A stretch of DNA of 64,000 nucleotides from contig NZ_NEXX01000008.1 in the NCBI RefSeq assembly GCF_002174125.1, positions 18,991 to 82,990 of the forward strand. Direction: 5' to 3'. Shown here piece by piece: positions 55,674-64,000 of this stretch; position 1 is the first letter of the stretch, and the number at the start of each line of letters is the position of its first letter. The notes under the pieces were generated by a model. The model searched no databases. It worked only from the letters and a program-made list of their open reading frames with translations, and was not told the DNA's origin. The DNA comes from Acinetobacter populi. GTDB lineage: Bacteria > Pseudomonadota > Gammaproteobacteria > Pseudomonadales > Moraxellaceae. The translations under genes and the position numbers were made by a program.

Positions 55674-57140
55674 TTAGAAAGTGGACAAACCAGACCATTC
55701 CATAAAACGATATAACCAGTATTTTAAACGCGACTCATCTTGATTTTCGCTGTAATCCACTGTCATCTTTTTCTCTGGTGTATTGCGCCACACCGTTTCG
55801 AAATATTGTTGTGCATCCACCAATGCAGGATAACTTGCTTTGCCAGTGACAGAAATATTGGTTTCCAGATTGTAATTTTTCAAATTACGGGCGGTGTAGT
55901 TTGCAGATCCCAATATCACCTGCTTTGTACCATCTGCTCTGGATAGAATCAATAATTTGCTATGACATTGTTCGCCATGCGTTAAACACCAACGTACATC
56001 AACCTTGGCCTGATGTAATTCCCAAGCCACCTGCCGATTGGGAATACCATTTTTCTGCCGACCAAAAGCATCCTTATTCGGATCAAGTACAACCCGAACC
56101 TGTACGCCGCGTGCCTGCGCCGCCTTAATAGCCTGAATAATCCGACGTTCAGACAAATAGAACATCATCAAATCCAATTGCTCTCCCGATTTTAAGCTAT
56201 TAATACTTTGCAAAATCTCATCATAAATTGCTTTTTCAGTCAGGATTTGTGCTTGTGGTAATGTCGCATCCGGACTCGGTTCGGCCATCACCACCATGGG
56301 TACATCACCTTGAGACAATTTTGCCACTGCACGTTCACTATCAAGCACATCTGTTGCCAGCTTGCCTTGCACAATCATTGCCACATTACTGTGTTGAGAA
56401 CTGCCATCATGTGGATTGGCTGAAGAAATTAATGCCTTCCAGCCTTGCAAGGTATCCACTACCAATGTTTTACGATGATTTGCCTTAAAATTTAATAATT
56501 CTAGATAACTACGCAAAGTGACTTTGCCTTCACCTAAAGGATTGGGTAACCAACCGCCTTGTGGATTATTCCCCACCTGTTGACAGCACATATACCAAAA
56601 TCCAGACCATACCGGATTAGAAGCTCTTAACGGTCTAAGGTCGGTAAAGATGACATCTATCCCGTTTTTTTGTAATTGATGAAAATTTTCAGCGCTCATC
56701 CCACCATAGACGGTATTGATCGGGTCACTTATCACTTTAATTTCAATCTGTGGATTTAAAGCTTTTTTCTGCAATAAAGCCTGAGTTAATTGTTCTGATA
56801 AAGGCTGATGTTTGACATTGGATTTTCCGACCGAATCATTAAACAGGAACATATCCAATACAATGGTGGTCTGTGCCTGATCAATCAGGGTCAAAACTGC
56901 ATCAAAAATCTGTTGCTCACTCTGTACCTGTCCACTGCCATTTAAAAAGGTTTGATCACCCAAAAACTCCACTGCACTAGGACGACTCGGACTTTTATAA
57001 TTTAATCCTTTGGGTAACGGCTTATATACCTGATAAATTGCCGAAGCTAGATAAGTTAAAAACAGGATCAGCGCAATGACGGCAAAATAACGCTTAGTTG
57101 ACCAATTAAGTTTTTTTTGAATTCGCTGGAAGATACGCAT
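55674..57140 (-). CDS. Phospholipase D-family protein (cardiolipin synthase-like)
   Basis: The 488-residue protein has one N-terminal TM segment (about 18-40) and two PLD half-sites. The first HKD is intact: H222 in NHRKTLVVD, followed by SSANPHDGS. The second begins at H393 (CHSKLLILS), where the position of the usual Asp is Ser, then GSANYTARN. It may be an inner-membrane phospholipid transferase or hydrolase facing the periplasm. The neighbours do not suggest the substrate. Confidence 0.85.
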   Translation of the reverse strand: MRIFQRIQKKLNWSTKRYFAVIALILFLTYLASAIYQVYKPLPKGLNYKSPSRPSAVEFLGDQTFLNGSGQVQSEQQIFDAVLTLIDQAQTTIVLDMFLFNDSVGKSNVKHQPLSEQLTQALLQKKALNPQIEIKVISDPINTVYGGMSAENFHQLQKNGIDVIFTDLRPLRASNPVWSGFWYMCCQQVGNNPQGGWLPNPLGEGKVTLRSYLELLNFKANHRKTLVVDTLQGWKALISSANPHDGSSQHSNVAMIVQGKLATDVLDSERAVAKLSQGDVPMVVMAEPSPDATLPQAQILTEKAIYDEILQSINSLKSGEQLDLMMFYLSERRIIQAIKAAQARGVQVRVVLDPNKDAFGRQKNGIPNRQVAWELHQAKVDVRWCLTHGEQCHSKLLILSRADGTKQVILGSANYTARNLKNYNLETNISVTGKASYPALVDAQQYFETVWRNTPEKKMTVDYSENQDESRLKYWLYRFMEWSGLSTF

Positions 57141-57470
57141 AACGATTGCCCCAAAGTTTGGCTAAGGCTACCAACTTTTTCAGTAATAACTCAATAGATT
57201 TTTTGCAATAAAGTGACGTATTGCGTTGACGTATCATCTATAAAAACAGAGATTTCCATAATAATTAGCACAAATTTTAGTCAGTCGATGCAAATTCAAT
57301 CTGAATATGTCGCTCCCAAATCCATTATTGATTAAGCTATGTGCGCTTACATTCGCCCTATGACATTTACATGAATGTCAGCAAAATTTTTTAATTATTT
57401 CTCTTGCTGCGTATGCGTTATTTTACAACACAACATGCAAGATCATTTTGATGTTTAGCATGGTGCATAC
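57141..57470. other. 330-bp divergent region between the PLD gene and the MHS gene
   Basis: No gene is visible. It holds an inverted repeat TGACATT / AATGTCA (57361-57380, 6-nt spacer), about 90 bp before the MHS start and followed by a T-rich stretch. This could be an operator or a hairpin in the leader. Otherwise I see only AT-rich promoter-like sequence. Confidence 0.5.
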
Positions 57471-58799
57471 ATGACCACTTCCGCATCCCAACCTGTCCAA
57501 TTTAACGAAAAACGGGCACGCAAAGCTGCACTCAGTAGCTTTATTGGTGCTGTCGTCGACTGGTACGACTTTTTACTTTATGGGATTGTTGCAGCATTGG
57601 TCTTTAAAGATCAGTTTTTCCCTAGTATCAGCCCAACCATGGGGACACTTGCCGCTTTTGCAACGTTTGGTGTGGGCTTCTTGTTCCGTCCTTTAGGGGG
57701 AGTCGTGTTTGGACATTTTGGGGACAAAATCGGTCGTAAGAAAATGCTCTTTCTCACCGTTTTTCTGATGGGTGCAGCAACGGTCATGATTGGACTTTTG
57801 CCTAATTTTGCCCAAATCGGCTGGTGGGCACCTGTTTTACTGGTCACACTCAGAGCAATTCAAGGTTTTGCTGTTGGTGGTGAATGGGGTGGTGCAGCAC
57901 TGATGGCCGTGGAAAATGCGCCTGAACACAAGAAAGCATTTTATAGCAGTGGTGTACAGATCGGTTATGGCGTCGGTTTAATGCTGGCCTCTGGTATTGT
58001 CTCCTTAACGATTATGTCACTGGGACAAGATACGTTTAACGAATGGGGCTGGCGTATTCCATTTCTGATTAGTGTGGTATTGGTCGGCATTGCACTGTGG
58101 ATTCGTAATGATCAGGAAGAATCGCCGGAATTTCTACAGCAAGTGGAAAAATCGACACAGCAGCAAAAAACCTTACCAATTCTGCAAGCGATCAAGAACA
58201 GTCCGAAAGGCTTTTTCTTTATTATTGCCTTGCGCCTTGCCGAATTGCTCACCATGTATCTGGTGACCACATTTGCCTTAAATTACTCGACACAAAACCT
58301 GCATATGTCCTCACAGATTTTTCTCAATATCTCACTGATGGTCGGTGCAATCAGTTGCTTTTCGATTCCCTTTTTTGCCTTTATTGCAGATCGTTTTGGC
58401 CGTCGACGTATGTGCATTTTCGGTGGTTTGATTGGTGCGCTTGCCGCATTTCCTTTCTTTTTTGCCTTGCAAAGCGGCTCTTTATTCTGGATTGTGATTC
58501 TGTCAATTTTATTGGCCAATCTGGCACATGACATGGTGGTCAGTGTACATCAACCGATTTTTACCGAGTTATTTGGCGCAGAATATCGTTATAGCGGCGC
58601 AGGTGTCGGTTATCAGATTGCCAGTATTGTCGGTGGTGGCTTCACGCCATTTATTGCCTCAGCACTGATTGCCATTGCTGGCGGACACTGGATTTTGGTG
58701 GCGATTTACCTCACTGTCGGCTGTTTACTGACGGCTCTTGTTGCAAGCAAAATGAAAGCACATGTCAATGAACCATCCCATCTAAAATCATCAATATAA
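57471..58799 (+). CDS. MFS transporter, metabolite:H+ symporter (MHS) family
   Basis: The 442 residues show the MHS pattern: AALSSFIGAVVDWYDFLLYG, the loop-2/3 motif GHFGDKIGRKKMLFLTV and AVGGEWGGAALMAVENAPEHKKAFYSS. The central cytosolic loop is charged (EESPEFLQQVEK). Family members take up shikimate, dicarboxylates, proline/betaine or aromatic acids; the substrate here is open. The stop is 6 bp from the convergent TetR-gene stop. Confidence 0.9.
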   Translation: MTTSASQPVQFNEKRARKAALSSFIGAVVDWYDFLLYGIVAALVFKDQFFPSISPTMGTLAAFATFGVGFLFRPLGGVVFGHFGDKIGRKKMLFLTVFLMGAATVMIGLLPNFAQIGWWAPVLLVTLRAIQGFAVGGEWGGAALMAVENAPEHKKAFYSSGVQIGYGVGLMLASGIVSLTIMSLGQDTFNEWGWRIPFLISVVLVGIALWIRNDQEESPEFLQQVEKSTQQQKTLPILQAIKNSPKGFFFIIALRLAELLTMYLVTTFALNYSTQNLHMSSQIFLNISLMVGAISCFSIPFFAFIADRFGRRRMCIFGGLIGALAAFPFFFALQSGSLFWIVILSILLANLAHDMVVSVHQPIFTELFGAEYRYSGAGVGYQIASIVGGGFTPFIASALIAIAGGHWILVAIYLTVGCLLTALVASKMKAHVNEPSHLKSSI

Positions 58800-58805
58800 T
58801 ATCTG

Positions 58806-59531
58806 TTAGGGCGTGATTTTAACAAATCGCTCCCCGCCGGGTTCAGGTTGATCGGTAATATGTCTGGCCCCTTCCATGATCATCCGAATCATGATCATGG
58901 TTTCTTCCGCGACAACTTGACGCTCCACTGAAGGTAAATCAAGCACTTTTGCCCCCATATTAAATACCAACTGGGTAATGGCTTTGGCCACCAGATCGGG
59001 ACGATGTAAAGGTTTACGGCGTAAATAACCAATACGAATCAAGTCCTCCTGCAACTCTTGCTGAAAATAACTTAACTGTCGTTCCACTGCTTTTTTATAA
59101 GACGCTGATCCGGTATAGCCTTCGCGTAATAACAGGCTTAAATTGCCATCATCGGCATCCAGTTGTTGCAAGAAAATTTCAACCGAACTGCGAATCACAC
59201 TGGTATTTTTTGATGCCCGTAACCGTGCTTCACGGATAATCTGCCGCAAGACTTCACCAGCCCGATCAATTAACGCAATCGCAAGTTCATCGACATCCTT
59301 GAAGTGCCGATAAAAACTATTTGGTGCAATCCCGGCCTCACGCGCAACCTCACGCAAACTCAAAGATGAAATACTTTTTTCCGACCCAATCAAATTTAAG
59401 GTAGCCTGAAATAATTCCTGTTGCGTAATGGTGGCTTTGCGTCCTGCGTGACGAGATACAGGCTTGTCCTGATACTCAATATTTTCAATCTGTTGCGGCG
59501 TTAAATCTGATTCTTTTGATAACGTCGTCAT
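58806..59531 (-). CDS. TetR-family repressor, FabR/DesT-like
   Basis: The 241 residues have an N-terminal extension, a TetR HTH (about 40-90: SSLSLREVAREAGIAPNSFYRHFKDVDEL) and a C-terminal ligand domain with ADDGNLSLLLREGYTGSASYK. The AGRKATITQQELF lead-in resembles FabR/DesT. Such regulators sense acyl-CoA or acyl-ACP saturation and control fatty-acid desaturation. The divergent reductase-desaturase pair supports that role here. Confidence 0.88.
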   Translation of the reverse strand: MTTLSKESDLTPQQIENIEYQDKPVSRHAGRKATITQQELFQATLNLIGSEKSISSLSLREVAREAGIAPNSFYRHFKDVDELAIALIDRAGEVLRQIIREARLRASKNTSVIRSSVEIFLQQLDADDGNLSLLLREGYTGSASYKKAVERQLSYFQQELQEDLIRIGYLRRKPLHRPDLVAKAITQLVFNMGAKVLDLPSVERQVVAEETMIMIRMIMEGARHITDQPEPGGERFVKITP

Positions 59532-59637
59532 ACATATCCACCATGTTTAATTTACTTGATTATAGCCTTAGCAAGAGACAACAACAAAGCCAAAACCAAA
59601 ATAACGTAACGATTTGTTGAACAGCGCAATTAAAACA

Positions 59638-59665
59638 TATACATTCGTATATACAAGTGTATAAT
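59638..59665 (+). promoter_or_regulatory. Promoter of the desaturase operon with overlapping palindromic operator
   Basis: A -35 (TATACA, 59638-59643) and a perfect -10 (TATAAT, 59660-59665) are 16 bp apart. Two overlapping dyads cover them: TATACATTCGTATA (59638-59651) and TATACAAGTGTATA (59650-59663). The second has the TACAnnTGTA form of FabR-type sites. A TetR-type repressor bound here would block RNA polymerase. Confidence 0.7.
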
Positions 59666-59693
59666 AATTAAAAACCATGATAGAGATGCTGCT

Positions 59694-60764
59694 ATGTTGA
59701 CATTTCAAAGCAAAAATCCTTTTTTAGATTTAATCTCCCAAAGTATCTACGATGCTCAGGCAATTAATTTTTGGCTAAAAAAAATCAATCCACTCTGGTC
59801 AACCGAACAAATTCTCGGAAAAATCGTTGAAATCACCCACCCTGCTGACAATATTGTGAGTTTAAAAATCCGCTGTAATCAGCGTATGCAGTTTGGCAAG
59901 GCAGGACAACATCATCCCGTTACTGTTGAAATTGATGGCCGTCGCTATGAACGCAGCTACAGCCTGACACAACTTGATCAACAACATATTTTATTGACCT
60001 TAAAAAAAGTTGAAAACGGCATCGTCAGCACTTGGTTTTGCGATACAGCCAAAATTGGTGATGTGGTCGAGTTTGGTCTACCTTATGGAGACATGCTATT
60101 AGAACAACAAGACAATAAAGAAATTGTTATTCTAGCCGCAGGCAGTGGCATTACACCTATGTACAGTATGCTGTATGCGCTTGTACAACAACAGAAATTG
60201 AATAATTACCACATTTGTTTGATGTACTGGGCGCAGTACCAGCAGGAATTAATTTTTCAATCAGAGTTCGCAGCCTGGCAAGCACAATATCCGAATTTTA
60301 AATTTGAAGCCTTTGTCACTCAGGAACAACCGCATGATTTACGCCTGAATGCCGATCATCTCAAGTCAATTGAAAATCTTAGTAAAACAACCGTATTTGC
60401 CTGTGGTTCATCCGGTTTTGTCAATCAGGCCAAACTGTTATGTCAGGAAGCCAAGCACTTTCAGGCAGAAGCCTTTAGCTTGGCACCTATATCAACCGAT
60501 GAAACAGGGTTTATTCAAGTTACTTTAACGCAATCCAATAAAACTGTCAGCATTGCCAAAGGACAACCCATATTACAGGGTCTGGAGCAGGCACAAGTCA
60601 AACCAACCCATGGTTGCCGCATGGGCATTTGCAACAAATGTGCCTGTAAAAAAGTTGAAGGCTCTACCCGAAATCTGAATGACAGTTCGGAAAATCATGA
60701 ACCCAACCAAAACTTACGCATTTGTGTTAATAGCGCCAAAAGCGACCTTATTCTAGATTTATAA
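59694..60764 (+). CDS. Ferredoxin reductase with C-terminal 2Fe-2S domain (desaturase electron donor)
   Basis: The 356-residue protein combines an FAD/NAD(P)H reductase module (FAD motif [10 protein letters not shown] near 80, nucleotide motif [14 protein letters not shown]) with a C-terminal plant-type ferredoxin domain whose cysteines are C308, C313, C316 and C344. It resembles DesC/DesB-type partners that feed electrons to acyl desaturases. It starts 162 bp from the divergent TetR start and precedes the desaturase by 16 bp. Confidence 0.9.
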   Translation: MLTFQSKNPFLDLISQSIYDAQAINFWLKKINPLWSTEQILGKIVEITHPADNIVSLKIRCNQRMQFGKAGQHHPVTVEIDGRRYERSYSLTQLDQQHILLTLKKVENGIVSTWFCDTAKIGDVVEFGLPYGDMLLEQQDNKEIVILAAGSGITPMYSMLYALVQQQKLNNYHICLMYWAQYQQELIFQSEFAAWQAQYPNFKFEAFVTQEQPHDLRLNADHLKSIENLSKTTVFACGSSGFVNQAKLLCQEAKHFQAEAFSLAPISTDETGFIQVTLTQSNKTVSIAKGQPILQGLEQAQVKPTHGCRMGICNKCACKKVEGSTRNLNDSSENHEPNQNLRICVNSAKSDLILDL

Positions 60765-60780
60765 AAATTGGGAGAATCCG

Positions 60781-61881
60781 ATGAACATGCAAGTCAAAAC
60801 CCAGTATTTCACCAACCCCAAAAATCGTAATCTGTCTCAAATAGAGTTAGATGCCCTAGCGCAGGAACTCGATGCGATTAAACAGGAGGTTGTCGACGAT
60901 CTCGGTGAAAAAGATGCCAAATATATCCGCCGTGTCTATGCCACCGTTCGTTATACCAGTATCGCAGGACGTGCCTGTTTAATGGCAGGCTGGTTTCCAC
61001 CCACTTGGTTACTCGGCACCACCCTACTTGGCATATCCAAAATTCTGGAAAATATGGAAGTTGGCCATAATGTCATGCACGGACAATATGACTGGATGAA
61101 TGATCCAAAATTCAAAGGCCAAACCTACGAATGGGATAATGTCGGTACAGGTGATAACTGGCGACAAACCCACAATTTTAAGCATCATACCTATACCAAT
61201 ATTAAAGGTATGGATGATGATATCGGCTATGGTCTGGTACGTATTTTCCCTGAACAACGCTGGAAACCCGGCTACCTGTTACAACCACTGTACTGTGTAC
61301 CATTTTGCTTACTATTCCAGTGGGGTGTGGCGATCCAGAACCTTGAAGTTGGACGGGTATTTATCGGCCATAAAACCAAAAAACAATTGTGGCAGGAATG
61401 GAAACCGGTACAGAAAAAAGCAGCTAAAATGCTACTCAAAGATTATGCATTTTTCCCATTGCTGGCATTACCTTTAGGTACTGCTCTACCTGTGCTGGCT
61501 GGTAATGTTGTTGCCAATGGAATTCGTAATGTCTGGACCTTTAGTATTATTTTCTGTGGTCATTTTACCAAGGATGTCGAAGTCTTCCCAAAAACCGTGC
61601 TGAAAAATGAGAGCAAGGGTCATTGGTATATGCGTCAGATTCGTGGCTCATCAAATTTAACTGGATCAGAAGCATTTCATATCATGACCGGTCACCTAAG
61701 CCATCAGATTGAACATCACCTGTTCCCTGAAGTTCCAGCGCGTCGTTATCGCAAAATGGCACCTAAAGTAGAAGCTGTATGTAAAAAATATGGTTTAAAT
61801 TACAACAATGCCAGCCTGTTTAAACAATATGGTCAAGTCATTGGACGTATTTTTAAATACGCGTTGCCGTTTAAGAAGTAA
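60781..61881 (+). CDS. Membrane fatty acid desaturase (acyl-CoA/DesA-like)
   Basis: The di-iron desaturase of 366 residues has the three histidine boxes: H96 and H100 (VGHNVMHG), H131-H136 (THNFKHH), and H308 with H312-H313 ([11 protein letters not shown]). The last box with Gln fits front-end or linoleoyl-CoA-like desaturases. Hydrophobic segments anchor it to the inner membrane. It introduces double bonds in acyl chains; regiospecificity is not readable. Probably transcribed with the reductase upstream. Confidence 0.92.
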   Translation: MNMQVKTQYFTNPKNRNLSQIELDALAQELDAIKQEVVDDLGEKDAKYIRRVYATVRYTSIAGRACLMAGWFPPTWLLGTTLLGISKILENMEVGHNVMHGQYDWMNDPKFKGQTYEWDNVGTGDNWRQTHNFKHHTYTNIKGMDDDIGYGLVRIFPEQRWKPGYLLQPLYCVPFCLLFQWGVAIQNLEVGRVFIGHKTKKQLWQEWKPVQKKAAKMLLKDYAFFPLLALPLGTALPVLAGNVVANGIRNVWTFSIIFCGHFTKDVEVFPKTVLKNESKGHWYMRQIRGSSNLTGSEAFHIMTGHLSHQIEHHLFPEVPARRYRKMAPKVEAVCKKYGLNYNNASLFKQYGQVIGRIFKYALPFKK

Positions 61882-62364
61882 CGCTTCAACCATGAGAAGT
61901 ATTGCATAGCATTACTTCTCATCTCCTATTATACATTCTTAGCTCAAATTGCTATTGATCAAATTTATTCAAACTCATCGCATTTAATAATTACACATTT
62001 TGTTGTTCTGCAAATTTTCAATCAAATAAATACTATTGATTGTTGTTGGCTTTCTATATTGATTAAGCTATCTGCAAAACCAACATTTATATTTTGAAAT
62101 TGCTCTAAAGCCTTTATATAAGTTCTAACTTTATAGATGATATACACAACTATTGGCAAATATATTTAATATTTGAATAATCATCGCCTTTTCTAACGCA
62201 TAGGCACGTACAAATATATTCGTATCAATTCTAAATTTCCATCTTTTACCCTGATCAATCTATCAGGTCTTTTGCCGTTTAGCAGCGATCAATCATTAAT
62301 GCTAATTAAATAACCTTACCAACAGCCGATCATAACAATCAGTACATCACACTATACTCTGATG
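61882..62364. other. 483-bp AT-rich gap between the desaturase and the MFS gene
   Basis: It has a hairpin just after the desaturase gene (ATGAGAAGTA / TACTTCTCAT, 61892-61922, 11-nt loop), a probable terminator without a strong T-run. The rest is AT-rich and I see no gene, RNA gene or repeat in it. The genes are convergent. Confidence 0.6.
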
Positions 62365-63543
62365 TCATACGTGTCTTGCCATTCTCCAGTTAAGTATCCA
62401 GCCGAAAGCTACACAGCAGGCAGCCAGCATAAAAGTGGTCGCATAATTAAACTGTAAAGCAATTAACCCAAATAATGGTGCACAAACCGCATAGGAAATA
62501 TCCTGAAAGGCGGAATAGACACTCATGGCAGTCCCTCGCACCTGTACAGGAGCTTGCTTAATCAGCTCAACGCCCAGAGCAGGATAAACCAGTGAACAGC
62601 CCATACCGGTTAAAAATGTGCCAACAATGGCCAATTGAGCATTAGGTGCAATAAAAATGACTGATAATCCCAGCAATTCTACCAACAGAGAAATCCCAGC
62701 AATCCAATAACCCGAATAATGATCAGTACTATGCCCGGCAAAAATACGCACCAATACAAATGCCACGCCAAAACTGGCCAGCGCGAATTCAGAATATAGC
62801 CAGCCCTGTGCCTTAAAGTACAATACAATAAAAGTCCCGATACAGGCAAACCCGACACCTTGCAGGGCTAGAATCAAGCCATATTTCCAAACATAGGCCA
62901 TCACCTGCTTTAATGCCAGCGGTGCGCCTTTATGAACTTTAACCGCATGAATAGGAAAATACAGTGCAAAGGCCAATACTGGCATTAGCAACAACAGGAT
63001 CACCAGACTTGAAAACCCAAAATGATTAAACAAAGTCAGGCCAATCGGGGCACCAACTGCTAGGGCACCAAAAATAGCCATTCCAGTTAGTGACAGTAGT
63101 CTGCCAGCTTGCTGCTGACCAAACAGACTCAATCCCCAAGCAATATGCCCACTGATTAAAAGACTTTCTGCATAGCCATGGCAAATACGCCCCACCAGTA
63201 ACAGGATAAAACTGACTGTTGTCCCAAACGACAACACTGTTGCCAAATAATAAAATACCGCTGTGACAAGCAAGGCCAGAATCCCCTGCAAGGTTGCACG
63301 CTTTGAGCTTACATTATCGGACAAGCGACCAGCATAAGGACGTGTTAAAACTGTAGCTAGAAAATGGATACCTACAGCAACCCCCACCCCGAAGTTATTA
63401 ATATTGAGGCTGTCGTGTACAAAGATTGGAATAACAGCCAACGGGGCTGAAATGGTGAGATAACAAAGAAACACTGCCAAAACCATGACAATCATCATCC
63501 ATGGCTGGGTAGTTTTTAGAGGTTGAGATTCAGAAGAAAGCAT
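62365..63543 (-). CDS. MFS transporter, YfcJ/YhhS-like
   Basis: The 12-TM-type transporter has 392 residues from the ATG at 63541-63543. TM1 starts after PWMMIVMVLAVFLCY; the loop-2/3 motif is TRPYAGRLSDNVSSKRA, and GRICHGYAESLLISGHIAWG is typical of this group. A second start at 63577-63579 adds 12 residues and also has a Shine-Dalgarno (AGGG). Both start signals lie within leader hairpins (separate entries). The substrate is unknown; relatives export sugars or drugs. Confidence 0.85.
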   Translation of the reverse strand: MLSSESQPLKTTQPWMMIVMVLAVFLCYLTISAPLAVIPIFVHDSLNINNFGVGVAVGIHFLATVLTRPYAGRLSDNVSSKRATLQGILALLVTAVFYYLATVLSFGTTVSFILLLVGRICHGYAESLLISGHIAWGLSLFGQQQAGRLLSLTGMAIFGALAVGAPIGLTLFNHFGFSSLVILLLLMPVLAFALYFPIHAVKVHKGAPLALKQVMAYVWKYGLILALQGVGFACIGTFIVLYFKAQGWLYSEFALASFGVAFVLVRIFAGHSTDHYSGYWIAGISLLVELLGLSVIFIAPNAQLAIVGTFLTGMGCSLVYPALGVELIKQAPVQVRGTAMSVYSAFQDISYAVCAPLFGLIALQFNYATTFMLAACCVAFGWILNWRMARHV

Positions 63544-63548
63544 AGAAA

Positions 63549-63615
63549 CCTCCAATGAAGGTTGGAGGCACAAACGCATCAAACCCTCATTGTCAAAAAT
63601 GAGAAATGATGCGTT
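63549..63615 (-). promoter_or_regulatory. Structured mRNA leader enclosing the MFS start signals
   Basis: Two consecutive hairpins precede the MFS gene. The first (63573-63615) pairs AACGCATCA with TGATGCGTT and, inside, CTCATT with AATGAG; it contains the upstream ATG and its AGGG. The second (63549-63568) pairs CCTCCAA with TTGGAGG and buries the GGAGG of the downstream ATG. A further GCGTT in the transcript (plus-strand AACGC at 63626-63630) could compete for one arm. The leader could control translation. Confidence 0.5.
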
Positions 63616-63658
63616 GGATAACGGTAACGCTTACGGAGTATTTAATACCCAGATGCAA

Positions 63659-63687
63659 ATCATATAAAATCGTATAGATAATTGCAA
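63659..63687 (-). promoter_or_regulatory. Probable promoter of the MFS gene
   Basis: Minus-strand -35 TTGCAA (63682-63687) and -10 TATGAT (63659-63664) are separated by exactly 17 bp. Transcription from here gives a leader of roughly 110 nt to the downstream ATG. Confidence 0.6.
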
Positions 63688-63814
63688 GGAATTGCTCATA
63701 TCTTATACAACTCAGCCAATATCAGCGGAGGCTTTTATTAAATTCTTGTATTGAATACTTGATCTGTATGTATGGATCATTATTTAGGAACGCGAATTTA
63801 AGCGCAGACTAAAA

Positions 63815-63844
63815 AAAACCCCCAAGCATCAGCTTGGGGGTTTT
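63815..63844 (-). terminator. Terminator of the rRNA operon
   Basis: A 13-bp perfect stem (AAAACCCCCAAGC / GCTTGGGGGTTTT) with a 4-nt loop, followed on the minus strand by a T run. It lies about 10 bp past the 5S end. It may also stop plus-strand transcription from the MFS side. Confidence 0.95.
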
Positions 63845-63853
63845 GAATAATGA

Positions 63854-63967
63854 GCTGGCGATGACTTACTCTCACATGGGTAACCCCACACTACCATCAG
63901 CGCGAAGAGGTTTCACTTCTGAGTTCGGGAAGGGATCAGGTGGTTCACTCTTGCTATTGTCGCCAGC
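63854..63967 (-). rRNA. rrf: 5S ribosomal RNA
   Basis: The minus strand has the 5S hallmarks: terminal stem GCTGGCG / CGCCAGC at the two ends, the loop with CCCGAACTC, GAAGTGAAAC, and the GATGGTAGT-to-GGGGTT region. The length is about 114-116 nt; the ends are set by the terminal stem and may be off by a few bases. The sequence from 63968 to the window edge is the 23S-5S spacer, so an rRNA operon (16S-23S-5S) continues to the right on the minus strand. Confidence 0.95.
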
Positions 63968-64000
63968 ACAACTGTTATGGTGTTTTTTCGGTCTTAACTG

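Noticed and set aside
57327..62071. A 14-mer (ATTGATTAAGCTAT) occurs both at 57327-57340 and 62058-62071.
   Set aside because: In an AT-rich 64-kb window a few identical 14-mers are expected by chance, and the surrounding sequences differ.
63577..63579. Taking the upstream ATG as the only start of the MFS gene.
   Set aside because: The ATG at 63541-63543 has the stronger GGAGG and leads directly to the first membrane segment; both are kept as options in the leader finding.

Overview
The window looks like chromosomal DNA from an Acinetobacter species or a close Moraxellaceae relative. The order comEA-mazG / relA-rlmD-exonuclease-cysM / gacS(barA), the LeuA type, the piuA-piuC pair, the ZnuD receptor and the metX-metW pair all fit that group, as does the AT-rich base composition. 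This assignment comes from recognising gene families and gene order; no database search was run. There is no CRISPR array, prophage or complete insertion sequence. Apart from one small non-coding repeat element, the window is ordinary housekeeping and metabolic chromosome ending at the distal end of an rRNA operon.

Layout. 1-5810 is a leftward block: rapZ (cut by the window edge), panC, panB, folK, pcnB, a ComEA-like protein and mazG. An SDR gene (5885-6655) converges on relA, and a 327-bp element with terminal inverted repeats (6688-7014) fills the gap between them. relA, rlmD, an exonuclease and cysM run leftward from 12581, divergent from the hybrid kinase gene gacS/barA. 15.7-18.3 kb carries a crotonase, a GlxR-like dehydrogenase and a hydroxypyruvate isomerase. 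Next come a DUF475/TerC membrane protein, a glutamine amidotransferase with a methyltransferase, class I fumarase, a lipoprotein, and the tig-clpP-clpX proteostasis cluster.

28.0-32.1 kb is an iron-uptake unit: a PiuA-type TonB receptor, the PiuC oxygenase and an FMN-dependent hydroxy-acid oxidase. It is followed by leuA (with a possible leader peptide), metX, metW and a Sel1-repeat protein. 36.7-41.6 kb is an export operon (TolC, HlyD, two ABC-2 permeases) that lacks its ATPase. Then come ogt, an MFS gene, the zinc receptor znuD with a clear Zur box, a YheT-like hydrolase, a GNAT, a DUF4184 protein, aspS and several small envelope genes. The pirin, YcaC-like and LysR genes form a divergent group at 51.8-54.7 kb.

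The last part holds PspC, a PLD-family enzyme, an MHS transporter, and a TetR regulator divergent from a ferredoxin-reductase/desaturase pair with palindromes over its promoter. It ends with an MFS gene whose mRNA leader can fold over its start signals, and with 5S rRNA on the minus strand followed by a strong terminator. The least explained signals are the ATPase-less exporter operon, the folded MFS leader, the piuA upstream palindromes, the leuA leader ORF and the small inverted-repeat element.
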